A stretch of 24,982 bases of DNA, taken from the IMG/VR virus record IMGVR_UViG_3300021225_000053, positions 1 through 24,982 of that record; one strand, given 5' to 3'. The translations under genes were made by a program, and so were the position numbers. Numbering within the stretch: position 1 is the stretch's first letter; each line of letters starts with the position of its first letter. Positions 14,402-22,904 of this stretch are shown here, piece after piece. The notes below the pieces were generated by a model that saw only the letters and a list, made by a program, of their open reading frames with translations, made no database searches and had not been told where the DNA came from. This DNA is from a virus.

Positions 14402-14983
14402 ATGCCTATCGCAAAATCTTCGATGGCTGATTCGATCCACGCTGGTGTAGGCAAGACTGCGCAAGAAGTGGAATCTAGCGGCTTGGGTGGTGTGTTTACA
14501 ATGACTTGCTATGACGCAGCGGGCAATCTAAAGTGGGAAGAAGCGTTCCATAACTTAGTAGTCAACGTTGGTTTGCAGGATTTAAACACTCAATATTTTA
14601 AAGGTTCAAGCTGGACCCCAACTTGGTATCTTGGTTTAGTTGATGGTTCATCATCCCCTACATACGCAGCTGGTGATACATTAGCTTCGCATGCTGGTTG
14701 GACTGAACTAGCTGGTGGTGGTTCTATTTATTCCGGTAACAGAAAATCTGTTACGTTTGGTACAGCTACTACTGCAGATCCTTCTGTTATTAGTAACTCC
14801 GCTTCTCCTGCAGTTTTCTCCATTACAGGTACAGCTACTGTTGCAGGCGCATTTTTATCTAGCGCAGCCACAGGTACTTCAGGTACTTTATTCTCTGAAG
14901 GTAACTTTACTGGTGGTAATAAGATTGTTGCTAGTGGTGACACTATTAACGTTACTTACACATTCTCCGCTGATGCGGTTTAA
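14402..14983 (+). CDS. Beta-rich tail-region structural protein
   Basis: A 193-residue protein with GGAG at 14393-14396, five bases before the ATG. The sequence has FTMTCYDAAGNLKWEEAFHN, LQDLNTQYFKGS, WYLGLVDGSSSPTYAAGDTL, WTELAGG and a Thr/Ser/Ala-rich C-terminal half ending NVTYTFSADAV. The combination of a YDxxGNLKWEE strand, a Trp-rich middle and a DTINVTYTF end is familiar from phage tail-region structural proteins with jelly-roll or Ig-like character. A precise family is not recognised. Like its upstream neighbour it belongs to the run of virion genes ahead of the fibres. Confidence 0.72.
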   Translation: MPIAKSSMADSIHAGVGKTAQEVESSGLGGVFTMTCYDAAGNLKWEEAFHNLVVNVGLQDLNTQYFKGSSWTPTWYLGLVDGSSSPTYAAGDTLASHAGWTELAGGGSIYSGNRKSVTFGTATTADPSVISNSASPAVFSITGTATVAGAFLSSAATGTSGTLFSEGNFTGGNKIVASGDTINVTYTFSADAV

Positions 14984-14994
14984 TGGAGGTTTAA

Positions 14995-15174
14995 ATGGCT
15001 GCAACATATAGAAAAGGCGACATGGTGAAAGCCGTCGCCGTTATCCCAACCGGACCTGTCGAGTCTATTCGCATGTTAGACGATGGTACTGTTGTGTATC
15101 TCGTTACTTACACTGATGTGAATGGTGTTGAACAGCAACGTTGGTTCGATGAAGACCAAATAACCGCTGCTTAA
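14995..15174 (+). CDS. 59-residue SH3-like small protein
   Basis: A short ORF of 59 codons with a textbook GGAGG (14985-14989) five bases before the ATG. The product has the strand spacing of a small SH3-like barrel: YRKGDMVKAVAVIPTGPVES, then IRMLDDGTVVYLVTYTDVNG, then VEQQRWFDEDQITAA. No Cys, no membrane segment. Tightly packed between structural genes, it may be a small tail or assembly protein; the fold assignment is from pattern only and the function is unknown. Confidence 0.8.
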   Translation: MAATYRKGDMVKAVAVIPTGPVESIRMLDDGTVVYLVTYTDVNGVEQQRWFDEDQITAA

Positions 15175-15183
15175 GGGTAGCGC

Positions 15184-17094
15184 ATGTTCGGGTTCTCCCC
15201 CTACGCAGCAACCCCATTTGCGGCGTTACCGAGTAGCGGGGGGACTACCCATAACGTAGATGTATCGGAAGCTATAAACGCATCTGCTACACAAGTTAGC
15301 GGATCAGTACTACCTACATCAATTTCGGAAGCAATCAATGCTTCTGCAGTTCAAAGCACAGTTACAACTTTTGTTTCCGCTATTGCAGAGACAATACAAG
15401 TATCTACTACACAATCAAGCACTTTAGATACTTCACTGTCTATTAGTGAATCAATACAAGTATCAAGTGATCAATCTGTAATCGCCACCCAAGAAGCCGC
15501 AATAAGCGAGCAAGTTAACTTTAACGCTGCTTCTAGCGTAACGGCTTCTATTGTTGTAGCAGTTATTGAAACAGTACAAGTTGATGAGGCTGATTCTGCA
15601 GCGATAGATGCTAACGTATCTATAACAGAACAAACTAACGTATCTGATACACAAAGCGCTACCTTAGGATTAATTGCTGATGTAAGTGAGCAAGCCGCAT
15701 TTAGTGATACTGAAGCTGCTGTTATAAATATATCTGTAGCAATAGAGGAAAGATCCGATTTAGCTGCTGACCCAGAAAGCTCTTCCGCATTTAGTGGCGC
15801 TATAGACGAACAAGTTAATGTTTCGGATTCTACAGCTGTGGCACTAACAGCGGCAGCAAATATTAGTGAGCAAACTGCGCTGTCTAATGCGCAAGATATA
15901 GAACAAAATTTATTAGTATCGGTTGACGAGCAAGTTAGTTTAAATGCTTCACAAGATAGTACTGTTGGTACATTCCTATTTATTGTTGAACAAGTCAATG
16001 TCTCTGATGCTAATGCCAATATTGTTACGCTAAATGTTGATGTTGCAGAGACAGTTAATTTATCCGATGCGCAATCAATCAGTGTAGAAATTAACACGCA
16101 AATAAATGAAAGCGTACAAGTATCAGCTGCCGCTAGCTCATCTGCTGACATAGCTGCCGACGTAGCAGAAGCTATACAAGTATCCAGTTCACAGGCAAAC
16201 GTAGTTAGCCTTAACGTAGACGTTAGCGAACAAATTAATGTTGCTGATACAAACTCTGTATTAGTTACATTTGAAGCATTAATAAACGAAGCGATTGATC
16301 TAGCTTCTTCTGTATCCGCACAAACAGTGTTTGATACTCAGATTGCTGAAAACGTACAACTCGCAGATAGTAGTAGCTCTACGTTTGAGATAGGCGCGGC
16401 GGTCCAAGAAACATGTCAGCTAGTCGATGCAAATACCGGCGCTTTAGTTATAGAGTGTTTAATTTCTGAAGCGCTTACAGTTTTAGATGCAGTAGCAGTT
16501 ATATTAAATACTAATGCTACTGTTAACGAAACCATAAATGCACAAGCTACAGTTACAGCTTCTATAGTCGCTGCGGGTTCAGTATCTGAATCAGTAGCAG
16601 CTGCAGATAGCCAGAGTGCTACAACTAGCATTGGTGGTTCCGTATCTGAATCAATAAACGCAAGCTCAACAGTATCAACATTTATAACAGCAGATGTATT
16701 TGTAACTGAGCAAACTGTCATAGCCGATGCACTTGCATGCACCGCATTCTTTAATGGGCTGATCTCAGAATCGTTAGCTGGCAGTGATATTTACTTTGCG
16801 CCCACCAATTATTTAGTCGATATAATTGAGCAGATCACGGTTTCTGATGCGCCCAATGGAGCTAATCCGTGGAATCCTGAACCAGATACTCCTTCTGGTG
16901 ACTGGGTGATTAGCGGTAGTGGCACAACGCCTTCTGGTAATTGGTCTACAGGTGGTACTGGATCTACACCTACTGGTGGTTGGGCACCTGCTGGCGGTGG
17001 AAGTTCTACTCCGGGCGGTGGTTGGTCTACAGGTGGCAGCGGCGTTACATTCCCTTCGGGTGGCTGGACAGATAATCCGACAACTCCAAATTAG
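15184..17094 (+). CDS. Repeat protein: 27 exact 20-residue repeats plus PSGxW tail
   Basis: A 636-residue protein with three parts. A short N-terminus (1-25, MFGFSPYAATPFAALPSSGG) is followed by 27 contiguous units of exactly 20 residues (26-565). A consensus unit reads roughly xVSEQVNVSDxxSAxxxxxx with a nearly invariant Glu at position 4 and hydrophobics at 2, 6 and 8. The C-terminus (566-636) is Gly/Ser/Thr-rich with five PxGxW motifs about 13-15 residues apart. The unit suggests a beta-solenoid or repeated hairpin, so an elongated fibre or spike. Nearly no Lys or Arg occurs in the repeats, giving an acidic surface. It sits just before the S74 fibre; a tail appendage is inferred. Confidence 0.8.
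   Translation: MFGFSPYAATPFAALPSSGGTTHNVDVSEAINASATQVSGSVLPTSISEAINASAVQSTVTTFVSAIAETIQVSTTQSSTLDTSLSISESIQVSSDQSVIATQEAAISEQVNFNAASSVTASIVVAVIETVQVDEADSAAIDANVSITEQTNVSDTQSATLGLIADVSEQAAFSDTEAAVINISVAIEERSDLAADPESSSAFSGAIDEQVNVSDSTAVALTAAANISEQTALSNAQDIEQNLLVSVDEQVSLNASQDSTVGTFLFIVEQVNVSDANANIVTLNVDVAETVNLSDAQSISVEINTQINESVQVSAAASSSADIAADVAEAIQVSSSQANVVSLNVDVSEQINVADTNSVLVTFEALINEAIDLASSVSAQTVFDTQIAENVQLADSSSSTFEIGAAVQETCQLVDANTGALVIECLISEALTVLDAVAVILNTNATVNETINAQATVTASIVAAGSVSESVAAADSQSATTSIGGSVSESINASSTVSTFITADVFVTEQTVIADALACTAFFNGLISESLAGSDIYFAPTNYLVDIIEQITVSDAPNGANPWNPEPDTPSGDWVISGSGTTPSGNWSTGGTGSTPTGGWAPAGGGSSTPGGGWSTGGSGVTFPSGGWTDNPTTPN
15259..16878 (+). repeat. 27 tandem 60-bp coding repeats, no indels
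   Basis: Each repeat encodes 20 residues beginning two or three residues before a conserved Glu (SEQ, SEA, SES, AET, NES and similar). All 27 units keep the 60-base period without a single codon gained or lost, yet no two units are identical at DNA level, so selection on protein structure, not recent slippage, maintains the spacing. Confidence 0.9.
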
Positions 17095-17104
17095 TAGGTG
17101 ATAT

Positions 17105-20100
17105 ATGGCATTAGTTCTAAAAGACAGAGTCAAAGAAACTTGTTCAAGTCCGGGTACCGGTTCGGTTACTTTACTAGGTGCGTCTACTGGTTATGTTTCG
17201 TTTTCGGTTATAGGCAACGGTAATACTACGTATTATGCGATTGCTGATCAGACCGGCAACAACTGGGAAGTAGGTATTGGTACGTACACTTCTTCAGGTA
17301 CTTCACTATCACGTGATACGGTGTTGTCTAACTCTGCTGGTACTACGTCACTCATAAATTTTTCGTCTGGTACGCAAGATGTGTTTTGTACATACCCGAC
17401 CGAAAGAGCTGTTTACCTAAACAATACGGGAACAACATTAACACCAAACAGTTTAGTTATTGTTGAACCAGAAATTGCAAACACAATAAAGTTAACAGGT
17501 TCAGGCGCAGCTGCGTATACACCGTTTGTACAAACATTTTCAAGTGCGGTAACAGACTATGATGGCTACCAATTAAATTACATTCAAAACGTAAGTAACG
17601 GTACAGATGCGTCCGTTGACTATGTTGCGTATAACGACACATCAGACGTTAACTCATACTTTATTGATATGGGTATTGGTAGCTCGAATTATACAAACCC
17701 AACATACACTGTGTTCCCTGCAAATGCAGGTTATTTATATACAGGCGGTGGGGCAAGTGGACAAGCATCTGACTTAGTTATCGGTACAAGTAACACAGCC
17801 AGTGATATTACGCTTTTTACTGGGGATACATTAACCGCTAACATCCGTATGCAAATCAAAGGTACGGGTAATGTTTTAGTTGGTACCACAACTGATACAG
17901 GTGAGACGTTCCAAGTAAATGGCGATGCTTATATTTCTGGCGCTACTACATTTGGCTCAACAGTAACGCTTGATGCTAACCCAACAACAGCGCTAGAAGC
18001 AGCTACAAAAGCATACGTTGATAATGCTGTTACTGCAGGGTTGCATATTCATGAACCTGTATTAGTAGAAACAACAGGAAACTTAAATGCTACGTATGTG
18101 CAAGGTGGTACAACTTTTAACATCACCACCATTACAAGCGGTACTACTGTAACCACTTCAACTACGCATGGGCTTTCTGTAAACGACCAAATTTGGTTAA
18201 CTACAACTGCTGGTAATGGGTTGTCTACTAACACTGCTTATTTTGTTTACTCCGTACCCGCAACTAACCAGCTTACATTATCACTTACATATGGCGGCGC
18301 TCAGATCACAGGGTTAACCAATGCTACTGGATTATCGTATGCGACTAGAGCAAACTCAGGTGTAGGCGCGACGTTAACAAATGCAGGTACTCAGGCGGCT
18401 TTAGTTATTGACGGTGTAACTATGGCTGTAAACGACAGAGTTATGGTTCGTTTACAAACTTCTGGGCAATACAACGGTGTTTACGTTGTGTCTAACATTG
18501 GTTCAGGTTCAACGAATTGGGTACTTACTCGCTCTACTGATGTTAATAAAGTCGCACCTTCTGACCCTTTAGGTTTAGGTACTGGTGACTATTTTTACAC
18601 ACAGTCAGGTACGCTTAACGCTGGTGACTCACACGTATTAACTACCGAACCCAATACAATGATTATTGGGTATACACCACTGACATATACACAGTTTAGT
18701 GGTGCAGTTACATATACTGGCGGTACTAATATTGACGTTACTGGGCAAGTTATTTCTTTAACTGGTACGGTCGCTGCAACTAATGGTGGTACGGGTACAA
18801 GCACTGTTACTACAGGTGACTTGTTGTATGGTTCTGCTACAAATACATGGTCGAAGTTACCACTAGGTATTAACTACAAATCATTAACAGTAAATGCTTC
18901 CGGCACACAAATGGAGTGGAACGCTGTTGCGTTAAACCAAGCTGCTGCGGTATCAGGTACTTTGGGTGTTAGTAATGGCGGTACTGGGCAAGATACATAC
19001 ACTGATGGTCAGTTACTAATCGGTAATAGCACAGGTGGTACGCTAACTAAATCTACATTAACTGCTGGTACAGGTATAAGTATTACCAACGGTGGTGGTT
19101 CTATAACTATTGCTACATCAGGTGGTGCAGGAGTTACATCAGTTACAGGTACATCGCCAGTAGTATCATCAGGCGGTACTACACCTGCTATTAGTTTAGA
19201 TACTGCGTACGGAGATACACAAAATCCTTATGGAAGTAAAACTGCTAACTATGTTCTAGCTGCACCTAATGGATCAACAGGCGTTCCTACGTTTCGTGCA
19301 ATCGTAGCGGCTGATATACCTACGCTTAACCAGAACACAACAGGCTCAGCAGCTACATTAACTACACCACGTAATATTTACGGTAATAGTTTCAATGGTT
19401 CCGCTGATTTGAATCAAGTTATTGCGTCTACCTATGGCGGTACGGGTAATGGTTTCACTGCATTTAACGGTCCGACTACAACACAAAAAACATTCTTATT
19501 ACCAGATGCTTCAGCCACTATCTTAACTAGTAATGCTGCTGTAACCGTAGCACAAGGTGGTACTGGGCAAACTAGTTATACAGATGGTCAGTTATTGATT
19601 GGTAACAGCACAGGCAATACATTAAACAAAGCAACGTTAACTGCTGGTTCTGGTATTAGCATAACTAACGGTGGTGGGTCGATTACGATTGCTGCTACTG
19701 GTGGCGGCGGTGGAGTTACATCTGTAAGCGCAACTGCTCCTGTTGCATCAAGCGGCGGTGCAACACCTACGATTAGTTTGGATTCTGGTTATGGTGATAC
19801 GCAAAACCCATACACAAGTAAAACCGCTAATACATTCTTAGCAGCGCCAAATGGTTCTGCAGCGGCACCTACATTCCGTGCAATTGTTGCAGCTGATATA
19901 CCTACGTTAAATCAGAACACTACAGGTTCGGCAGCAACGTTAACAACACCACGTGCAATCTACGGTAATAACTTTGATGGTTCAGCAGCTTTAACTCAGA
20001 TTATCGCCGCTACTTACGGCGGCACAGGTAATGGATTTACTGCATTTAGTGGACCTGCGACTACAACCAAAACGTTTACGCTACCTAATAATAGTGCAAC

Positions 20101-21568
20101 CATACTTACCGATAACGCTGCTGTCACTATAGCTCAAGGTGGTACAGGACAAACCACAGTTGCTGCTGCAGCCCAAGCGTTACGTAACTACACTGCATCC
20201 CCATCAACCACGCTTACGGTAAATAGTGGGCCTTTTGTATCGTACAGCAGTAGTATTGGTCTCGTAATAACTTTACCTGACGTAACTACATTAACTGTAG
20301 GTTGGGCAGTACAAATACTTAATCTTGGTGCTGGTGCCCTTACTGTATTTAACTCCGCTGGTTCTTCACCTAACCTTGGCTCTATTACCCAAGGCGTTAT
20401 CATAGAATACATGTGCTTATCCACGGCATCTAATGTTAATGCTTCGTGGCAAGTTACTACTATAGGGGCAGGCGGTACGGGCGGCGCAACCACTAATGCT
20501 CCTACAGGTACCGGACGCATGGTGCTACAAACTAGCCCATCATTAGTCACTCCAGCATTAGGCACACCATCAAGCGGTACATTAACTAGCTGTACAGGTT
20601 TGCCTTTAACTACAGGTATCACAGGTACGCTTGGTGTTGGTAACGGCGGTACTGGTGCTACAGGAACACCAACAAACGGTCAGCTATTAATTGGTAACGG
20701 CTCAACGTATACCCCCGCTACGCTAACCGCTGGCACAAACATCACAATTACTAATGGCGCTGGCACTATTCAGATTGATGCAGCAGCTTCGACAAGTGCT
20801 ACCAACCTTTCTGGTGGCGGCACTAACACAGTTGTATACCAATCTTCAACAGGCGTAACTGCGTATGTGTCGCCTAATACAGGTGCTATAAGAAGGTTCC
20901 TTGTTCAACTTGGTAACGGTACGACGGGGGGTGTACCCAATTTTAGTGCAATTTCTGCTGCCGACTTACCTAACACAACAGTAACAGCAGGTTCATACAC
21001 CAACGCAGATATTACAGTTGACGCGCAAGGTCGTATCACAGCAGCAGCAAATGGTGCAGGTGGTGGTGGCGTAACAAGTCTTACAGGTACCGCTAACCGA
21101 GTCACTGTTTCGGCTTCCACTGGCGCAATTACTCTTTCTGGCCCACAAGATATTGCTACATCAAGCAGTGTGCAGTTTGGCTCGTTCGGTGTAGGTATTG
21201 CAGCTACAGGTACTGCAGGGGAAATCAGAGCAACAAATAACATTACAGCTTTTGCTACTTCTGATCGCCGCTACAAAGAAAACATCCGTGCTATACCTAA
21301 TGCGCTTGATAAAGTCGTTGCTATTGGCGGTAAGTTGTTTGATTGGACTGATGAATACATAGCAGATCATGGCGGCGAAGATGGTTACTTTGTTCGTAAA
21401 GCTGACTTCGGCGTTGTAGCGCAAGATGTACAAGCAGTATTACCAGAAGCAGTGCGTACTAAAGAAGATGAGACTTTAGCTGTTGACTACGAAAAGTTAT
21501 GCGCATTAGCATTTGAAGCTATACGTGAACTTAAAGCAGAAGTAGATGCATTAAAAGCGAGTAAATAA
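17105..21568 (+). CDS. Tail fibre with C-terminal S74 intramolecular chaperone
   Basis: A 1487-residue tail fibre. The N-terminus (LVLKDRVKETCSSPGTGS, then GNNWEVGIGTYTSSGTSLSR) is of the kind that attaches fibres in aquatic phages. KAYVDNAV near 304 and repeated GGTGQ boxes (about 561, 625, 818, 1012, 1181) belong to fibre shaft units. The last 102 residues form an endosialidase-type chaperone (peptidase S74): SDRRYKENI at 1386-1394, DFGVVAQDV, LPEAV, a YEKLCALAFEAIRE helix and a coiled-coil end. In this family the domain trimerises the fibre and then cuts itself off before the Ser of SDRR, here Ser1386. The catalytic end looks intact. It likely binds the host surface. Confidence 0.92.
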   Translation: MALVLKDRVKETCSSPGTGSVTLLGASTGYVSFSVIGNGNTTYYAIADQTGNNWEVGIGTYTSSGTSLSRDTVLSNSAGTTSLINFSSGTQDVFCTYPTERAVYLNNTGTTLTPNSLVIVEPEIANTIKLTGSGAAAYTPFVQTFSSAVTDYDGYQLNYIQNVSNGTDASVDYVAYNDTSDVNSYFIDMGIGSSNYTNPTYTVFPANAGYLYTGGGASGQASDLVIGTSNTASDITLFTGDTLTANIRMQIKGTGNVLVGTTTDTGETFQVNGDAYISGATTFGSTVTLDANPTTALEAATKAYVDNAVTAGLHIHEPVLVETTGNLNATYVQGGTTFNITTITSGTTVTTSTTHGLSVNDQIWLTTTAGNGLSTNTAYFVYSVPATNQLTLSLTYGGAQITGLTNATGLSYATRANSGVGATLTNAGTQAALVIDGVTMAVNDRVMVRLQTSGQYNGVYVVSNIGSGSTNWVLTRSTDVNKVAPSDPLGLGTGDYFYTQSGTLNAGDSHVLTTEPNTMIIGYTPLTYTQFSGAVTYTGGTNIDVTGQVISLTGTVAATNGGTGTSTVTTGDLLYGSATNTWSKLPLGINYKSLTVNASGTQMEWNAVALNQAAAVSGTLGVSNGGTGQDTYTDGQLLIGNSTGGTLTKSTLTAGTGISITNGGGSITIATSGGAGVTSVTGTSPVVSSGGTTPAISLDTAYGDTQNPYGSKTANYVLAAPNGSTGVPTFRAIVAADIPTLNQNTTGSAATLTTPRNIYGNSFNGSADLNQVIASTYGGTGNGFTAFNGPTTTQKTFLLPDASATILTSNAAVTVAQGGTGQTSYTDGQLLIGNSTGNTLNKATLTAGSGISITNGGGSITIAATGGGGGVTSVSATAPVASSGGATPTISLDSGYGDTQNPYTSKTANTFLAAPNGSAAAPTFRAIVAADIPTLNQNTTGSAATLTTPRAIYGNNFDGSAALTQIIAATYGGTGNGFTAFSGPATTTKTFTLPNNSATILTDNAAVTIAQGGTGQTTVAAAAQALRNYTASPSTTLTVNSGPFVSYSSSIGLVITLPDVTTLTVGWAVQILNLGAGALTVFNSAGSSPNLGSITQGVIIEYMCLSTASNVNASWQVTTIGAGGTGGATTNAPTGTGRMVLQTSPSLVTPALGTPSSGTLTSCTGLPLTTGITGTLGVGNGGTGATGTPTNGQLLIGNGSTYTPATLTAGTNITITNGAGTIQIDAAASTSATNLSGGGTNTVVYQSSTGVTAYVSPNTGAIRRFLVQLGNGTTGGVPNFSAISAADLPNTTVTAGSYTNADITVDAQGRITAAANGAGGGGVTSLTGTANRVTVSASTGAITLSGPQDIATSSSVQFGSFGVGIAATGTAGEIRATNNITAFATSDRRYKENIRAIPNALDKVVAIGGKLFDWTDEYIADHGGEDGYFVRKADFGVVAQDVQAVLPEAVRTKEDETLAVDYEKLCALAFEAIRELKAEVDALKASK
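18977..20137 (+). repeat. Tandem duplication inside the tail fibre (193 and 194 codons)
   Basis: Two copies of a shaft module start at GGTGQ boxes at 18977 and 19556 and end at a third box at 20138. Each contains TDGQLLIGNSTG, SGISITNGGGSITI-type strands, YGDTQNPY, FRAIVAADIPTLNQNTTGSA, YGGTGNGFTAF and SATIL in the same order. DNA differs at many synonymous sites, so the duplication is not recent. A further degenerate start (GGTG box, TNGQLLIGNG) appears at 20645. Confidence 0.88.
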
Positions 21569-22656
21569 TGGGTGTACTAAACTCTACAGGGCAACTTAGT
21601 TTAGCGGGTACTACCGTAGGGCAATCTATTCAAGTAGCTCTCAATGGTACTGGAACTGCGACAATAGCTATAAATGCAACAGGTGTTTTGGCACTGCGAG
21701 GTAACACTACGCAAACCAACATAATTATACCTACTGATTTTTATAGTAAGATTTCTCCTACATGTAGAGCAATTTTTATGTATGGAAACATTGGCTCCAC
21801 TACTACTGGTAGCACCGTTAATACAACCAATTTAGTAAGCACTGCAGGAGTCGTTGCTGCTAACGGTACAGCAGCAGGAACTGCTAGAAATAATACAGCA
21901 GCAGCCACATACGGATACGATAAAGGTATTGTTGGTTTTGGTTTTACTACCACCACAACAGGTACAACTAACCTAGTTACAAACGCAGGAGCTGTTGGCA
22001 CTGACGTCGCAGCAGTAGGTAGTAACAGGCAAGCCGTTGCTGCGTGTAGATATAACAATAACTTAGCTATTTTTGCTTTTGGTTATTTTACTTCTGCAGT
22101 AAGTACACAAAACCTTGTTAACTCATCTGGTGTTGTTGCTACAGATACTACGGCAACGGCGCAAGCTAGATATGGTCCTACCGGACTTACTTACGGATTT
22201 GATAAAGGCATTTTTTTCGGTGGTCAGTCTCTGCCTACTAGTGGCACACAGTATAACACGTCAAACTTAGTATCAACGGGAGGTGTTATAGCAGGGAATG
22301 TATCTTCAGCAGGCTCAGCTAGGTATCTTGTTGGCTCTTCAACTTATGGGTTTGACAAAGGCATATTCCAAGGCGGTAATATTGCAGCTGCAACAGGTAT
22401 CTCTAATCTTGTATCAAATGTAGGGGTCATAGCTTCAGATACAGCAGCTGTAGCGGCTTCTGCGTATTTTGGTAGGGCAGGGTCTCAGTTTGGATTTACA
22501 GGGCAAGGGATTATAGGTTTTGGTATTGTTAGTCCCACAGTTCAAAACGTAACCAATCTTATATCTAATGTTGGCGTTGTCGCTACCGGTGCTGGTTCAG
22601 TAGGGCAAGCAAGGGCGCGTTTAGCTTGCTGCGGATATGCGGTTCAACAAGCATAA
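21568..22656 (+). CDS. Six-repeat propeller-like tail protein (receptor-binding candidate)
   Basis: A 362-residue protein that starts in a TAATG overlap with the fibre. Residues 1-65 are beta-rich. From about 68 onwards six repeats of roughly 45-54 residues follow the plan: GIFxGG strand, Thr/Ser-rich loop, TNLVSNxGVVAxDTAA, a SARxxxx strand and YGFDK. Six repeats of this size with Gly-Gly turns and an aromatic strand are reminiscent of kelch-like six-bladed beta-propellers, which bind ligands through their loops. The loops between GG and NLV vary most, as expected for binding surfaces. Its position after the fibre suits a receptor-binding or fibre-tip protein. The fold is inferred, not shown. 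Confidence 0.7.
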   Translation: MGVLNSTGQLSLAGTTVGQSIQVALNGTGTATIAINATGVLALRGNTTQTNIIIPTDFYSKISPTCRAIFMYGNIGSTTTGSTVNTTNLVSTAGVVAANGTAAGTARNNTAAATYGYDKGIVGFGFTTTTTGTTNLVTNAGAVGTDVAAVGSNRQAVAACRYNNNLAIFAFGYFTSAVSTQNLVNSSGVVATDTTATAQARYGPTGLTYGFDKGIFFGGQSLPTSGTQYNTSNLVSTGGVIAGNVSSAGSARYLVGSSTYGFDKGIFQGGNIAAATGISNLVSNVGVIASDTAAVAASAYFGRAGSQFGFTGQGIIGFGIVSPTVQNVTNLISNVGVVATGAGSVGQARARLACCGYAVQQA

Positions 22657-22662
22657 AATACT

Positions 22663-22902
22663 ATGAATCAAAATCTACAAGAAATTTTACTGGGTCTTAC
22701 GCCAGAAGAAATACAAGCGTATAGAGATGTGCAATACAACTCCACTGCACCAGCATCATGGGTATGGAGTGAAGAAGATATGGCGTGGCTGCCACCTATT
22801 CCAGTGCCACAAGATAACCAGCCTTATTACTGGGATGAAGAAAACCAAGCGTGGAACCCTGCTTCAGGATATCCACTCGCCGACGCACCTAAAGGAGAAT
22901 AG
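22663..22902 (+). CDS. Trp/Pro-rich small protein with duplicated WxEE...AW motif
   Basis: A 79-residue acidic protein. After a helical start (LQEILLGLTPEEIQAYRDVQ) it has two related hairpins: WVWSEEDMAWLPPIPVP and YYWDEENQAWNPASGYP. Similar Trp/Asp-rich units occur in small proteins beside cyanophage fibre genes as I remember them, without a known role. No ribosome site is evident before the ATG, which lies six bases after the previous stop. A fibre-associated or fibre-assembly role is a guess from position. Confidence 0.72.
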   Translation: MNQNLQEILLGLTPEEIQAYRDVQYNSTAPASWVWSEEDMAWLPPIPVPQDNQPYYWDEENQAWNPASGYPLADAPKGE

Positions 22903-22904
22903 TA

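Noticed and set aside
15471-16151. A 226-codon open frame on the minus strand across the repeat protein gene
   Set aside because: It mirrors the 60-base repeats of the + strand gene, has no ribosome site or sensible neighbours, and every supported gene in the window is on the + strand.
15259-16878. Regular 60-bp repeats considered as a CRISPR array
   Set aside because: Units are not identical in DNA, have no spacer/repeat alternation, and keep an open reading frame with a conserved protein pattern.
20188-20622. Minus-strand open frames across the tail fibre and other beta-rich genes
   Set aside because: They arise from the Thr/Val/Ala-rich codon pattern of the + strand genes and have no supporting start sites or motifs.
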